From NCBI RefSeq assembly GCF_947507565.1, contig NC_089192.1, forward strand, positions 1,360,690 to 1,424,689: a DNA stretch of 64,000 nt, in the 5' to 3' direction. Within the stretch, counting starts at the first letter, position 1; each line of letters begins with the position of its first letter. The position numbers and the translations under genes were made by a program. Positions 12,973-24,754 of the stretch are shown here, piece after piece. The stretch comes from Oscarella lobularis. Its lineage: Eukaryota > Porifera > Homoscleromorpha > Homosclerophorida > Oscarellidae. Below the pieces are notes generated by a model. That model ran no database searches, was not told where the DNA came from, and was given only the letters and a program-made list of their open reading frames with translations.

Positions 12973-14950
12973 AGCCGGACGCCGTGCCGTGCCGTTGGAT
13001 AAATCGATGCTACCGCTCGAATAAAAATGGCAGTAGTCATGTTAGTAGGGGAGGGGTCCTCAATTATGGACAGTCCCGGAAGGTCCCGTGTTTGTTCGAG
13101 CACTACGGTATCAGTACCCCACCATTCGAGCTCCCCCATACCTCATCTTAGAGCTAAAGGAAAGACGATTCTGCGGTAGGAGTTTCGGGTGCCTGCGACT
13201 GCGCATTTGCATGCTGACGCACAAAGTTTACCTAACCTCGGCGGTTTTTACACGAATGACGCGAGCGCTAATGATGGACACCCCCGTATCTTCGCCGCAC
13301 TTCAACGTATCCATGCATGCTATATATCAAACGAAAGCTCAGAGATTCCTCTTTCACATGATTCGCGCGGTAACAATTTTTATAAACAATTCGGGTAGAA
13401 AACCGCGTTTTCGTAAAGCCGTGAAATATTCTATTACGATCTACTTCTTTTGAAGCAACCTTTTGTCAAATCTACTATACATGCTAGAAATTTCTTTTCA
13501 TCATACTAAGAATGTCTTCCCTTGAAATTAGTTGTCAAATTCAATGCCACTATGTTTGCCTGTATGCTGATTCGCAAGGCCGTAGCTCAAATCCCACTTT
13601 AATCTACTTAGAAACACTGCAGACCTAATTTGGCACTAAATTTATTACGGTTGTCCTTCACAATTTGCAACACGGAGTGGAACAAAGGAAGCTCCTCGCA
13701 TATCCGGGGCATAGCCAAAACTCTTTCTTCTTTGGCAAAGTATGGTGCTACAACAGTGTCAAAAATGATGGATTAGTGATACTGAACAGTAAAAAGTGAA
13801 TACTCAATACTGAATAATAATCCTGAAAAGTGAATAGTGAATACTCAATTGTGAATGACTGTTTACTGTTCACTTTTCGGTATTCCAAATTTACTACACT
13901 AATCTATTGATTTTTGACACTGTTGTAGCACCATACTTTGCCAAAGAAGAAAGAGTTTTGGCTATGCCCCGGATATGCGAGTGAGCTTCCTTTGTTCCAC
14001 TCCGCGTTGCAAATTGTGAAGGACAACCGTAATAAATTTAGTGCCAAATTAGGTCTGCAGTGTTTCTAAGTAGATTAAAGTGGGATTTGAGCTACGGCCT
14101 TGCGAATCAGCATACAGGCAAGCATAGTGGCATTGAATTTGACAACTAATTTCAAGGGAAGACATTCTTAGTATGATGAAAAGAACTTTCTAGCATGTAT
14201 AATAGATTTGACAAAAGGTTGCTTCAAAAGAAGTAGATCGTAATAGAATATTTCACGGCTTTACGAAAACGCGGTTTTCTACCCGAATTGTTTATAAAAA
14301 TTGTTACCGCGCGAATCATGTGAAAGAGGAATCTCTGAGCTTTCGTTTGATATATAGCATGCATGGATACGTTGAAGTGCGGCGAAGATACGGGGGTGTC
14401 CATCATTAGCGCTCGCGTCATTCGTGTAAAAACCGCCGAGGTTAGGTAAACTTTGTGCGTCAGCATGCAAATGCGCAGTCGCAGGCACCCTAAACTCCTA
14501 CCGCAGAATCGTCTTTCCTTTAGCTCTAAGATGAGGTATGGGGGAGCTCGAACGGTGGGGTACTGATACCGTAGTGCTCGAACAAACACGGGACCTTCCG
14601 GGACTGTCCATAATTGAGGACCCCTCCCCTACGGGAAGTCAGACGTTCCCCGGACAATCAAATCTGCTAAAAAGAAAAACAGGCGGCGTAAGAGGTTAGG
14701 GTGCAACTGGAACGCCGAATGACTTCTAGGTTGCGTCTTGCTTTGGGTCTCTTGCTTTTCTAGCCTTTTGCTTAGAGAAGAGCCCTAGCTGCGAGGAGGT
14801 CGAATATGCATCACGCGACCGGACGTTCACTACGGTGCAAGCTCACGACAAAACGAACTGCTTTTACTCTACGACCTTTTGGCGAAATGTCTGTTTGACG
14901 CTGTATAGTCCACTAACAAGAGGAGCCGTTGATCTGGCGAATTAATTAAT
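12973..14950. repeat. Dispersed repeat split by the foldback element
   Basis: Bases about 12975-13047 and 14630-14950 together match one continuous stretch at about 19030-19490 (shared words GGGAAGTC, AAGAGGTTAGGGTGCAACT, CTAACAAGAG). The match is interrupted only by the foldback element. No coding function recognised. Confidence 0.7.
13048..14629. mobile_element. Foldback transposon with ~750-bp inverted arms
   Basis: The left arm (13048 to about 13790) reappears almost perfectly as the reverse complement (about 13900 to 14629). The termini read GGGGAGGGGTCC and its complement, each flanked by TA, consistent with a TA target duplication as made by Tc1/mariner-type enzymes. An uninterrupted copy of the host repeat near 19190 shows the region without the insert. 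The roughly 100-bp centre is A/T-rich with repeated GTGAATACT-type words. Mirror-image open frames of 121 codons in both arms are a by-product of the palindrome. No transposase, so non-autonomous. Confidence 0.85.
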
Positions 14951-15455
14951 TGACGTCAATGTGTGCGTCTCTGTGACGGGCATGCAAATCGCGCGTTGCA
15001 GGGTGGCCTTGCTGGAATGTTATCGCCACGTGAGTCAAAGTTGCAAAGCAGCCTATATCGTTTCGCCTTTAGAGGCAGCAAGTGAACGCCTTTTTGCAGG
15101 TGTCTCCGATACATTTTCTTTGGTTAGTTGCGCTCAATCTTTTGGCTTTTCATGCAGAAGGGTTGATCTCTTTTTGCGCAGAGTTGACGCACGATTTGCA
15201 TAGCATTAGCGTGACTGAGGTGACCGACCGACGGCATTAGCCGATGTTCATTAAGCATTGACGTAAGCAATGACGTCAAACTTTATGTGGCGACGTTGTC
15301 GTCAACCAGCGAACGCCAAGTCGCGTGGCGAAAGGGGTGGTCTCCTGACTACCAGCTTGGAACAAGGCCTATAGGTAATGACGCCAATCGCAAGGCCGCG
15401 AGAAGCAGTGCGGGGGCGGTTGTGGGAAAGATGAATCTTATCGTCGTACCAAGGC
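14951..15455. other. Upstream region of the first SNTX-like gene
   Basis: No gene recognised. Contains several TGACGTCA-like motifs (for example near 14951 and 15270), which could be CRE/ATF-type sites, but the base composition makes chance hits possible. Confidence 0.35.
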
Positions 15456-15463
15456 TATAAAAG
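15456..15463 (+). promoter_or_regulatory. TATA box of SNTX-like gene 1
   Basis: TATAAAAG lies 76 bases before the ATG at 15539. The third copy has TTTAAAAG in the same place (25274-25281), and the leader between box and ATG is partly conserved (CAGCGAATC, GCTACGGCGAGATT). Confidence 0.65.
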
Positions 15464-15538
15464 TGTCCAGTCTTTGCGTATTGTGCCAGTTCAGTCGAGC
15501 AGCGAATCCCAAGCGTTCTTAATTGCTACGGCGAGATT

Positions 15539-17456
15539 ATGGCACAAGTGCAAGACATCACGCGAAAAGCGCTTGGCCGCGCTTATAAACTGGGAGCCGT
15601 CTACGATGTTCGTGAAGAGAAATTTGTTCACGGTATGATTCCCAGCTATAGGTCTGCTTCTTCCTTATGTTCCTACAAATAGGAGCTTCTCTCTATGGAA
15701 AAATTTCTGACGAGGCTGTGGAATGTGTACAGACCCCTAACTATAAGACTACGATTTCCCGCGGCGAAACCGTTACATCGAAGCTGTCCGATCTGGATAT
15801 CAGTGCCGAACTGAAGGTGAGCATTCTGGGTGGTCTGATCTCCTTGGAAGGATCAGCGAAGTACGCGAGCCGAGCGAAAGAAGAAAAAAACAAAGTCTCT
15901 ATTTCCTTGGTCCTCAATCTTCTCACCGCCAAAGAAACGATCGACGTCTTTGAAATGGAAAAACAGGCCAACCAAGAAGTCATCGAAGCAGCCGTCGGGA
16001 CGCACGTCGTTTCCGGCATTCAGTGGGGAGCGCAGGCCGTCGTCACCTTCTCCGCCGTCGCTAGCAGCAAAGAAGATGCTAAAGAACTCGGTGGAAAGTT
16101 GCGAGCGTCGCTTGCCAGCATCCCCTGTGTGAAAGCAGAGGCCAAAGTAGACATCGACTTTAAGGAGGAAGAAAAGTTGTCGCAGGATTACATTTCGGTC
16201 GAAGTGGATGCTGATCTGTTGCCGGATACCGGTCCTCCGAAGTCAGTCGAAGAGGCATTGGAATTCATTAATAAGGTATTAAAGCATAGCTGCTTGCGCA
16301 TAGATGTTGTTAGTACGATAGTTTGTTTTCTCAGATGTCAGAGCTGACAAAAGCGAACGAAGGGAAAGGAAGGCCAGTTGAGTATGAGCTGTCTCCACTG
16401 AGCCGCCAGATATCATCCAAGATCCAGTCCACCAGCGAAGCCACCAACCGTCGCATCGGACATGTCTTCGACGAGTTCTCCGAGAACAAAGAACTCGTTT
16501 GGGGCACGTGGAAAGATGTCGATTCTGTTTCCGACGTACTTGATGCAGATGTCGTCCGCAAATTTAAAAAATTTTACGACGAAATCGAGATTGCTGAAGT
16601 GAAGTTTAAAGAGGCGTTGCAAGCTGCCCTCTTGAGCGTCAGATCAAAGAAGACGGATGACGAAAAACCAATTCACGCGGCGCTTGACGACTTTGAAAAG
16701 TCGTCTCCGTGTTCCCACGAGAATATCCAGTCCTTTCTGGACGAATGGAAGCCCAAAGTGAGGGGAAAGATCGACGCCTATCTCTACTTGCGTCAACTCG
16801 GCGTGCCCTTTCTGCAGAAAGACGAAAGGCTTCGAAGTGTCATCGATAAATCTCACGGCGATCTCTACGTCCTGTTCTCCGGCTCCGATGATCAATCTGA
16901 CGATCAACGCAGTCTTTTTCTCAGCTACAAAAAACGGAAAGCGCCTGAAGCTAAATATCTCATCGTCGATTTCGATCTTCACCCCGACCAGAAGAAATCT
17001 CCTCCGATGGTATCGCTCTACAGAAACGGCGAAGTCCAACACGAGGATTGCAGAAAGGATTATCGCTTTCAATGTCTTGTACAGCCGATCGACCGCGAGG
17101 AGAAATATTACGATAACGAATGGAAAAAAGATCTTTCTCCGCCCTTGCGTATTCATTGTCCGAGGGCAATGCTTCCTGAGCCAACGGAGGAGCAAGGAAA
17201 TCAGCCCGACGACAAGCAAGAGTCTATTTCGGCGTGTCCCAACAAAGAGGTCACCTGGCGCTGCTTTGTTTGCCACGAGGAGGTGACCGTGAGTCGTACT
17301 AGGTTCGACTACATCTTCTGTGGTTGCGGCAGTGTCGAAATTGATAAGTGCGGATTCAGATGCAACGATCCCGCACACGGAGACAAATTCGTGCCGTTAG
17401 GTAAGAACCGCGAAGCAATAATCAAGATCTTCGTTGAAAAATCGAAAGCGAAGTGA
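15539..17456 (+). CDS. SNTX-like (stonustoxin-type N-terminal domain) protein 1
   Basis: Three exons (15539-15632, 15683-16275, 16335-17456), introns of 50 and 59 bp, 602 residues. Residues about 8-225 match the N-terminal MACPF-related domain of the stonustoxin/verrucotoxin family: ALGR near the start, VYDVREEKFVHG, GGLISLEGSAKY, THVVSGIQWGAQ, then DLLPDTGPPKSVEEAL at the end. A helical segment follows (about 240-350), then a globular part with DLYVLFSGSDDQS, and a Cys-rich C-terminus (CPNKEVTWRCFVCHEE, CGCG, DKCGF, CNDPAHG) that could bind zinc. No signal peptide is visible, so cytosolic. Homologues of this domain occur in many non-venom proteins; toxicity is not implied. Pore formation or immune use would be inference only. 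Paralogues lie at 20.7 and 25.3 kb. Confidence 0.85.
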
Positions 17457-17529
17457 GCTGAGACAATTGCGTGAGAACTGATGTGCTGGCTGATGTTATT
17501 TTGGTAGTCCTTCTGCTGTTTCTCGCCGC

Positions 17530-17660
17530 TTGCTTGCTTGTTTGTTCTCTTTCTTGCTTGCTTGCTTGCTTTCTTTCTTGCTGCTAATGCTGTGTGGACC
17601 AACAGCGCAGAGAAAAAAACATTGAAGTAAGCTCTCTCTCTCTCCCCCCTCTCTCTCTGA
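17530..17660. repeat. CTTG and CT microsatellites
   Basis: A (GCTT)n-type tract at about 17526-17583 is followed by a CT-rich tract at about 17633-17660. Confidence 0.75.
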
Positions 17661-17699
17661 AGACGTACTCAACCGCAACTGAGTGCTGCTGTTTGCAGC

Positions 17700-18358
17700 A
17701 ATTAGCTCTCGATCAGACTAGGCCTGTTCTTTTGTTAAACGGTAGCAGCTCCTTGCTCAGGGCGGCTATGGGCATGCACTTGGAACAAGCAGACGCCGAA
17801 AACAATTCCGATTCAAAACAGGACAATGTTTCTACAGTATATTTTATAATCTTTTATGGGATTATTTTTCCTCAGGTTTGATCTTTCGAAGCGAGCGATC
17901 GACGGCTTGCATTGATGAATCGCGAGGCAAAGGTTGGCAGTCATGTGATCGTTCGAGACGGCGGCCGATTTTTATTTCGACGACGAGAAGATCGGCGTGT
18001 CGACTTTTTCTGTTTGTTGCCGGCGGAATTGGAGTCAATCCCCTCCATTGAATCATGAGACACGCAGTCGATTTGAAAAACGGTGGTAGTCGCGCCACGA
18101 GAAAATTGAGGCTACTCTATAGCACCAAGACTTTGGACGAGATAATATTCGATCGAGAAGTCTCCGAGAGAAATGAAACAAAGAGAATTGCTTCGATACT
18201 GCCTGTACTTGACTGTGGGCATGAGTCTGAGTGAGATTATTGCCTATCTTTGCGGTCCTCCTGCAATAACGGACGATGTGTGCTCCATGCTCAGGCGTAG
18301 GCTACGCCTACGTATCGGCGTGAAAGACGATCAGCTTCGTTATGAGAAATGGTGTTGA
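17700..18358 (+). pseudogene. OXNAD1-like oxidoreductase pseudogene (copy a)
   Basis: Matches the readable copy at 57905-58884: N-terminal piece with NGSSSLLRA (about 17740), WIHREAKVGSH region rewritten near 17915-17945, FVAGGIGV-type NAD motif near 18010-18040, LYSTKTLDE near 18115, and the C-terminal exon with CGPPAITDDVCSML and YEKW near 18225-18355. The lipoyl-like FAD-binding middle is deleted, the penultimate intron is missing and frames shift, so no full protein is possible. Confidence 0.8.
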
Positions 18359-18689
18359 GAAGCAGGATGCCGTTATCGTGAGTGACGTGGAAAAATTAAC
18401 AGGTAAAGTCAGCGACCCGCTTTAATTATTTAGTTAAATAAAATTAGGGAAATGAGAGAGTTGAAATATTCGCGCGCTACTTTGCAGTACTAAAGGAACA
18501 AGGTAGTGTTATGCATTAGTTGTATTATACGACCCGACGCTACAAAAAAAAAACGAAAATTAGCCGCAAAGCCAGCTAAAGGCACACCGGTTATAAAACA
18601 GGCAGCATCACAGCTTTTCATTTAGAGATTGCTCCGTAGATGAGCGCAGGAGTATCGTGACGTCAAAACAAAGGCCTAATTACAGTTTT

Positions 18690-19035
18690 AGTTTGCTCGC
18701 AAACTTTATCTATCATAACATATGTAAGTGAGATTGGTTGTCGATCTCGCCCACAGCCGTCAGTGATCCGACGGACGTCGGACTCGTTGCAACGAAGATT
18801 GATTCTCACCATACGCCCGTCTTTTCCTCCGATCAGATTGTACGTCAATCCGGTTTCAGATTGTGCGAAATATTCTCCGTCAATCTGGCTGCACGAAAAT
18901 GTGAATTTCCGATCCGGAACGTCACGGATTTGACAATTAAATCTGTGCATTTAATTGGTTTTTTGATAAATGACAAGTACAAGATGGCCTGCCGTGCTAT
19001 CGTTGCAGTATTGCGAAGAAAAATCGGAGCCGGGG
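18690..19035 (-). pseudogene. MRH-domain gene relic
   Basis: Minus-strand sequence equals exon 3 of the intact MRH genes (DVPDRKFTFSCSQIDG, GGKDGRMVRINLRCNESD) with a small insertion near 18770 that shifts the frame, plus intron 2 and part of exon 2 up to about 19035. Exon 1 with the signal peptide is absent. It faces OXNAD1-like copy a tail to tail, as in the intact cassettes. Confidence 0.85.
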
Positions 19036-19494
19036 GCACGGTGCCGTTGGATAAAGTGATGATACCGTTCGAATTTGATACTTTCCACGTAGCACTTCCA
19101 AGAGAAAGTTCTTGAAAAGCAAATTCTTGCACTGGAAGACTGGCTACGAGTGTAGAATACCACGAAAATGGCAGCAGCGTCACTAGGGTTATGCTAATAC
19201 GGGAAGTCGGACATTCCCCGCCGAATCCCGGACAAACGAAAGCAAACCAGCTGCTAAAACGAAAACAAGCAGCCTAAGAGGTTAGGGTGCAACTAGACCG
19301 CCGAATGACTTTGTTTTCTACGAGCTTGTGTCTTGCTTTTGCTTAGAGAAGAGCCCAGCGAGGTCACATGGTGTTCTAAGCCCACGACAAAGCAAATCTT
19401 GTTTACTCTACGTCCTTTCGGCTAAATGTTGGTTTTACGCTGTAAAGTCCGCTAACAAGAGAGTCATCGATCTGGCGAACTTGTCTGAATCGAA
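19036..19494. repeat. Dispersed repeat, uninterrupted copy
   Basis: Same repeat as 12975-13047 plus 14630-14950 but without the foldback insertion. It joins the truncated MRH relic on the left and OXNAD1-like copy b on the right. Confidence 0.65.
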
Positions 19495-20145
19495 ATGTGT
19501 GCTACAGTACAACAGTCACATCCCTCACACTGTCCATACCGGACAAAGAATTCCGATTCAAAGCAGGGCAATGGTTCGACAGAAGAAAAAAAATTCCTGA
19601 ATTATTAATATTTTCGTCAGGGTCGATTTTTTCATACTGGGCTTATCGGTTGGTGGATTTTCCATCACGTCGACTCCAGCCCATTTTGCTCGTCGCCTTG
19701 GCCGTCAAGGAGAGCGCCGGCGGTTTGGATTCATCGCGAGGCAAAGGCTTGTAGTCACGTGACCATTCGAGTTGGGGCCATTTCTATTTCGACGACGAGA
19801 AGATCGACGTGTCGACATTGTCGAATTTTCTGTTTGTCGCCGGCGGAATTGGAATCACGCCTCTCCATTCGATCACGAGACACGTGATCGATTTGAAAAA
19901 AGGTGGAAGCCGTGACGCAGGAAAATTGAGGCTGCTCTATAGCGCAAAGACTTTGGACGAGATGATATTCGAGAAGTCTCTGAGGGAACTGAAAGAATGC
20001 TTCGATACCACTTGTGCTTGACTGGATCCCATCAAGACAATGTACGTCTTTGCCAATGCGGCACCTCCGTTTTACGCGAGAGAAGAGTATAGAAGAGGCG
20101 TATACGGGAGCGGCGAGACCGTTCAACTACAAAGTGATAGAGGTA
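19495..20145 (+). pseudogene. OXNAD1-like pseudogene (copy b)
   Basis: Contains SLTLSIPDKEFRFKAGQW (19513-19572), the short intron, VDFFILGLSVGGFSIT, and after a deletion near 19690 the DFLFVAGGIGITPLHSI motif and LRLLYSAKTLDEMIFEKSL, ending at CLTGSHQDN. The deletion shifts the frame and the C-terminal exon (CGPPAMTD) is absent. Confidence 0.8.
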
Positions 20146-20149
20146 AAGT

Positions 20150-20735
20150 CATATAGGATATACAGTACATATATGGCTGGCTTCAAACCAAGAGTTTTTC
20201 TTAGTTTCTTCACAGAATTTCGGCAGCGTCTTTATACCTTAATTCGCCAACGCTTAATTTGCCAACGCTTTCCAAACCAGAACTGACACCGAAAAGGGAC
20301 GCACCGATATATCTGATACTGAGACTGAGACTGCGACTGATAGCCAACTGTAAGCCGAACTAAATATTTATTATAAACCGCCTTTTCATCAAACTATTTG
20401 CTCAACAGTTGACAGTGTCAACGGCCGACAGCGACCCGCTCTTCGCTCGTACTACGACCATGTTTCCATGCAGAGTGAGATAAAATTTTAGTACAGTAGA
20501 GTAGCTACAACATGTACGAATCGGCAACGAGACCCGCTCGATCGAACGTGATACTTTCCACGCAAAAGCAAGTGCTTGAAAGGCAAAACCCTGCCCGGGA
20601 ACGGGAAGAAGACTAGCATGCAACCAGCCGCATTCGGGACTCGCGGCTCGTCAGAGGGCGTTCCATGGCAGCTCTTGCATCCAGTTAGCGGATTTCACTG
20701 TCAGACGTCCTTTATTGCTGCTCCGAGACTAGTAT
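20150..20735. other. Spacer before SNTX-like gene 2
   Basis: No gene recognised. About 20500-20640 is a diverged partner of 19070-19150 (shared ACTTTCCACG, CTTGAAA, GCAAA). A run of CTGAGACTGAGACTGCGACTGAT near 20310-20345 is a short tandem repeat. Confidence 0.4.
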
Positions 20736-22656
20736 ATGGCGAGAGACATGACGCGAAAGGCGCTTGGACGTTTTCACGCCCTGGGAGACGTCTACGATGT
20801 TCGCAGAGACAGATTCGTTCACGGTAGATAATCGCGGCTAATGCGGATCTCCTTCCTTCTTATTTTGGTGATTCCGAAATAGGAGCTTTTCTCTATCGAA
20901 AGATTCCTGACGATGCGGTGCAATCTGTTCAGATCCCTAGCTATACGGCTAAGATAGCCCGTGGCGACTCTCTCGCATCGAAGCTGACCGATCTGGGTAT
21001 CGAGTCCGACCTGAAAGTCAGCGTTCTGGCCGGCGGTGTGAAATTAGAAGGATCGGCGAAGTTCGCAGGCCGAGGGAAGGAAGAGAAGAGTGAAGTCTCG
21101 GCTTCCTTGATTCTGAATCTTCTCGCAGTCAAAGAAAGGATAAACGTTCCCATGCTCAAGGAACTGGAAAACATAGACATCCTAGAATCAGCTGTTTGGA
21201 CGCACGTCGTTTCTGGTATTTGGTGGGGAGCGCAGGCCGTCATCACCTTCTCTGCCGTCGCTAGCAGCAGAGAAGACTCGAAGGAGCTCGTCGAGACGTT
21301 GAAATCGTCGCTGGCCCGCATTTCGCCCAGTTTTAGCGCCGACGGCAAAGTTGAGACCAACTACAAAGGGGAGGATGTGGCGTTACTGAATAAGTTTTCA
21401 GTTGCAGTAGATACTGATCTGCTGCCGGAAATCGGTTCTCCTAGGTCGGTCGAAGAGGCAATCAAATTTATTCAAATGGTATTGTATAAGGTGCTATACT
21501 TAGATGTTTACACTGATGTCTTTTTTAGCTGCCAGACCTGGCAAAAGCAAACAAGGGGAAAGGCAGGCCAGTTAAGTATGAGATGTCTCGTGTGGTACGC
21601 AAGAAGAATAAAATTCGATTCGTCAGTGATGCCACGGACCGTCGTATTGAGCATGTCTTCGACAAGTTGTACAAGAAGAAAGAACTTATTCGGGACGCGT
21701 GGAAAGAAGTTGAGCGTGTTTCCGACGTACTGGATGAAAATGTCGTTTGCAAGTTTAAAGATTTCATTCTCGAAATCGAGATTGCTGAACTCGAATTTCA
21801 AGAGAGCTTGCGAGCTGCTCTGTGGGGCGTCAGATCAGACGATCCGTACAGCGATGAACGCGCAATAATTTCACAGCTTAATGTTTTTGAAAAGAAATCT
21901 TGCTTCGATTCACAATCGTTTCTCAATCAATGGAAGACCAAAGTGCAGCAAAAGATAGACGCCTATCATTACTTGCGGCAACTCGGCGTCCCCTTTCTGC
22001 AGAAAAGCGATAGCCTTCAGAGAGCTATTGACGAAAATTCTAACGACGATCTCTATGTCCTGTTCTCCCGCTCCGATGATCAGTCTGCTCAGCAGCGCAG
22101 TCTGTTTCTCAGCTACAAGAAACGAAAAGCGCCGGAAGCCAGATACGTCATGGTCGATTTAGATCTTCACCGCCTGAAGCAGTCTCCGATGGTATCGTTT
22201 TACAGCAACGGCAAAGTGAAGTACCGCAATTGCGCCACTGACGATCATCGCTTTGCATGTCTTGTGAGACCGATCGACCCCCAGGAGGAATATTTTGACA
22301 GCGACTTGGATAACGAGTTTTCCCCGCCCTTGCGCGTTCGCTGCCCGAGGGCATTGCTTCGAGCGTCAACGGAGGAGCTTGATTCAGCCTCACACAAGGG
22401 GGAGACCACGTTGGAGTGTTCCAACAAGGAAGTCATTTGGCGTTGCTTTCTTTGCCACAAGGAGGTGACTGTTGGCATTGGGAAGCGGAGGTACAGGTAC
22501 AACTACATATTCTGTGACTGTGGCGGTGTTAGAATTGATAAATGTGGATTCAAATGCGACGATCCCGCACACGGAGACAAGTTCGTGCAATTCGGGAAAA
22601 ACCGCGAAGCCATCATCAGGAGCTTTGTTGATAATGCAAGTCAAGTTCAAAGCTGA
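20736..22656 (+). CDS. SNTX-like protein 2
   Basis: Three exons (20736-20823, 20883-21478, 21529-22656), introns of 59 and 50 bp, 603 residues, all junctions in frame. Starts MARDMTRKALGR, then VYDVRRDRFVHG, the SNTX-type motifs VKLEGSAKFAGR and THVVSGIWWGAQAVITFS, DLLPEIGSPRSVEEA, the helical middle, DLYVLFSRSDDQ, and the Cys-rich end (VIWRCFLCHKEV, FCDCGG, DKCGFKC, DDPAHGDKFVQFG). It is the most diverged of the three tandem copies but keeps every Cys/His of the putative zinc site. A separate ATG-initiated open frame in exon 3 is not needed, because exon 3 joins exon 2 in frame at CTGCCAGAC. No signal peptide. Function unknown. Confidence 0.85.
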
Positions 22657-22689
22657 GAAAGAGACTCAACTGACGCGCTGATGTCAGTT

Positions 22690-23370
22690 TGTTGTGTTGT
22701 TTGACTGTTTCCGTTTGATGTGTTGTGCTCTCTAGCGTGCGCCGTGCGTACGTCACTTGTTCTCTTGTGCTCTCTTTTAGCTGCTCATTGCTTCTGCAGC
22801 TGACGCTGCACGTTGATAATGGCTCCGCACTGCAAAGAGCGTTCGAAAATAAGCCAGTCGACCGGCGATGACGAAACCAATGCCCAGCACGCCTCGTCTC
22901 GACAGAAAAGTGTAGCAGGAGTAGAAAATCTGGTGATTCGAAACCACTTCTGCCTTCATCCGTTTTGAAATCGCTCCTCCCGTACTCAACTTCGCTGGTG
23001 GGGCCTCTTTTGGGGAAACCACCTCTCGCGCAGTCTTCGGTGCAATTGTCGGCTCGTCAAGTCGATTACTGACATCGTGAGCACCGACACTTTCCAGCCA
23101 GCCTCTGACATCCAACCGACAAAGAAGCCACGACACGCCTCTTCTCGCTACAGAAAAAAGGTTTAAACGACCAACATCATTTTTTACAATTTTTGTAATT
23201 TTAGTTGCAGAGAGGGGAGACAAGACAAAAAGGCAGCAGACTGGAGCAGAAGCGGCAGCGCATCATTTACTATGCATAACACCTATACGCAACAATAGCA
23301 GCAATTTCTGTCTGATGCTCGAGCCTTCAACCGTCAGTCGCCACCGCCGCTACAAAGAATTTTCACGACT
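22690..23370. repeat. Repeat-filled spacer
   Basis: About 22700-22830 matches 10870-11040, and 22965-23060 matches 11165-11240 and 27910-28030 (GGTGGGGCCTC or GGCGGGGCCTC core). No gene recognised. Confidence 0.5.
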
Positions 23371-23371
23371 C

Positions 23372-24711
23372 CAAGCAGAAGGAGCAGGATCAACAGCCAG
23401 TTCGCAGTTTGACGAGAACCTGCCGAAGTGCCTTGCACATTCTCTGGTACATACCTCGACTGAATAAGACTGTACTCGCCATCGGTATTCATGACGACGA
23501 CGAACTCGTAGCTCGTCTGCTCGGGACACCCTTGTTCTTAGTAAGTAGCCGTCACTGTGGTCTGCGCTCCACTGACAATCTTACGAGATGCTCTGTTCAC
23601 TTTGATTAGGGTCATATTACGAACTATTGTTCGATCGACGTCTTTTCCCGGACAGAACGGATTAAGTTCGTACGCTCCAAAGTTGGCTACTTCGAGTACT
23701 GTCGCATCGTCCGTGTCGCTGTGCTCGTTAACCCCGAGAAGAAATCCGGTGGACTCTTGAGAGCGAGTCGTGCCACCTGCAATGGAGAACGGAGCAAAAG
23801 CAATTTGCTCTATGCCGTGTTCTTTCTCGACTCCGGCGTCGATTCTGAAAAAGCCGTTCTCACCCCACTCGCTTCCCCAGCTGTTCTTACATAATGATAT
23901 CTAATAATCCTCGCCGTTTTGACTACCGTAGCCGACTACTTCGATAAGATGGCCGCCTTCGTTCTTACCGCTCGTGTAGCGATAGATTCCTCCCGTGTAG
24001 GAGAAGAAGTCGGAGAAGACGTCCAAGGCAGCGACGAGTGGACCTGAAGCCAATGCTTCTTCATCTTCTCTACCGTCAGCGGTTCGACGTAGCTACATTT
24101 ACTCAGTTGTTCTGCGACGTGAGAGCGGACAGTCGATCCGTCGTCGCAGAATCTCGGACACGTCGGATGTAGAAGCAAGTCGTCTCAGTCGTATCTTTCG
24201 CATGTATCCGAAACCGTACGTTCCTTCTCTGTTGAGAAATAGAAAACCGCTTCCCGGTTGGCCGCCTCCCAGCCGCTGCAGCCCGAAAACTCGCAGCAGG
24301 CGACGATTCGATGAACGGACGTCGTCGTTTGCTTGCTTTGGGCTTGAAGCGAACGATAATCGTCGAAGGCGTGCGTTGAAGCGAACGCCCGGCACGATCC
24401 GCAGGTGCCTTGGTCGTCGACGGAAGAAACCCGCCGGTTCTCCAGTCCACGGAAGCTGGAGCGTCGCGTTCTCGGCGTAGAAGATCGGCGTTTTGCGGTT
24501 CGATACCGGCGAGCGTCCTGGACGCATGCCACGTCGATTTTGCGTCGCTATTGACGCGTTTCGCAATGGACTGCAGAAAAGCCGATTTTCGATGAGGATT
24601 GTCTTGACGTGCCGCATCTGTGCATGTAGTAGCTAAGAGGTACAGAGTCACAACGCCAGGTATGTGTTGAGCGACGTGGATGATTAGGCCGGTCGAGCGT
24701 TTCTGTCTCAA
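23372..24711 (-). pseudogene. Cathepsin-cystatin-membrane anchor pseudogene
   Basis: Minus strand, 5' to 3': hydrophobic leader (VVTLYLLATTC), short propeptide-like part, ASVDWRTGG, then after a 1-base shift VSSVDDQGTCGSCRAFAS, the papain-family catalytic Cys block with Arg in the usual Trp place. Later GGHLIEVVGYG (catalytic His) and KNSWGSEWGENGFFRI (Asn). A cystatin-like part follows: VLEVANFGAYELN, a QVVAG-like RKIVSG, and CPEQTSYEFVVV; then a hydrophobic end NWLLILLLLLGVVKIL. At least two in-frame stops (the TGG-equivalent before ISLCKNSWG is TAG near 23905; TAA near 23539) and a frameshift near 24415 kill it. C1 peptidase identity is sure; the cystatin call is by motif only. Confidence 0.75.
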
Positions 24712-24754
24712 ACGACGCGTGCATGCTATTTAGTAAGTCTATGGTAACATTCTC

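Noticed and set aside
13088-14589. Two 121-codon open frames, one per strand, with the same protein
   Set aside because: They are mirror copies created by the palindrome; composition and lack of motifs give no support for a gene.
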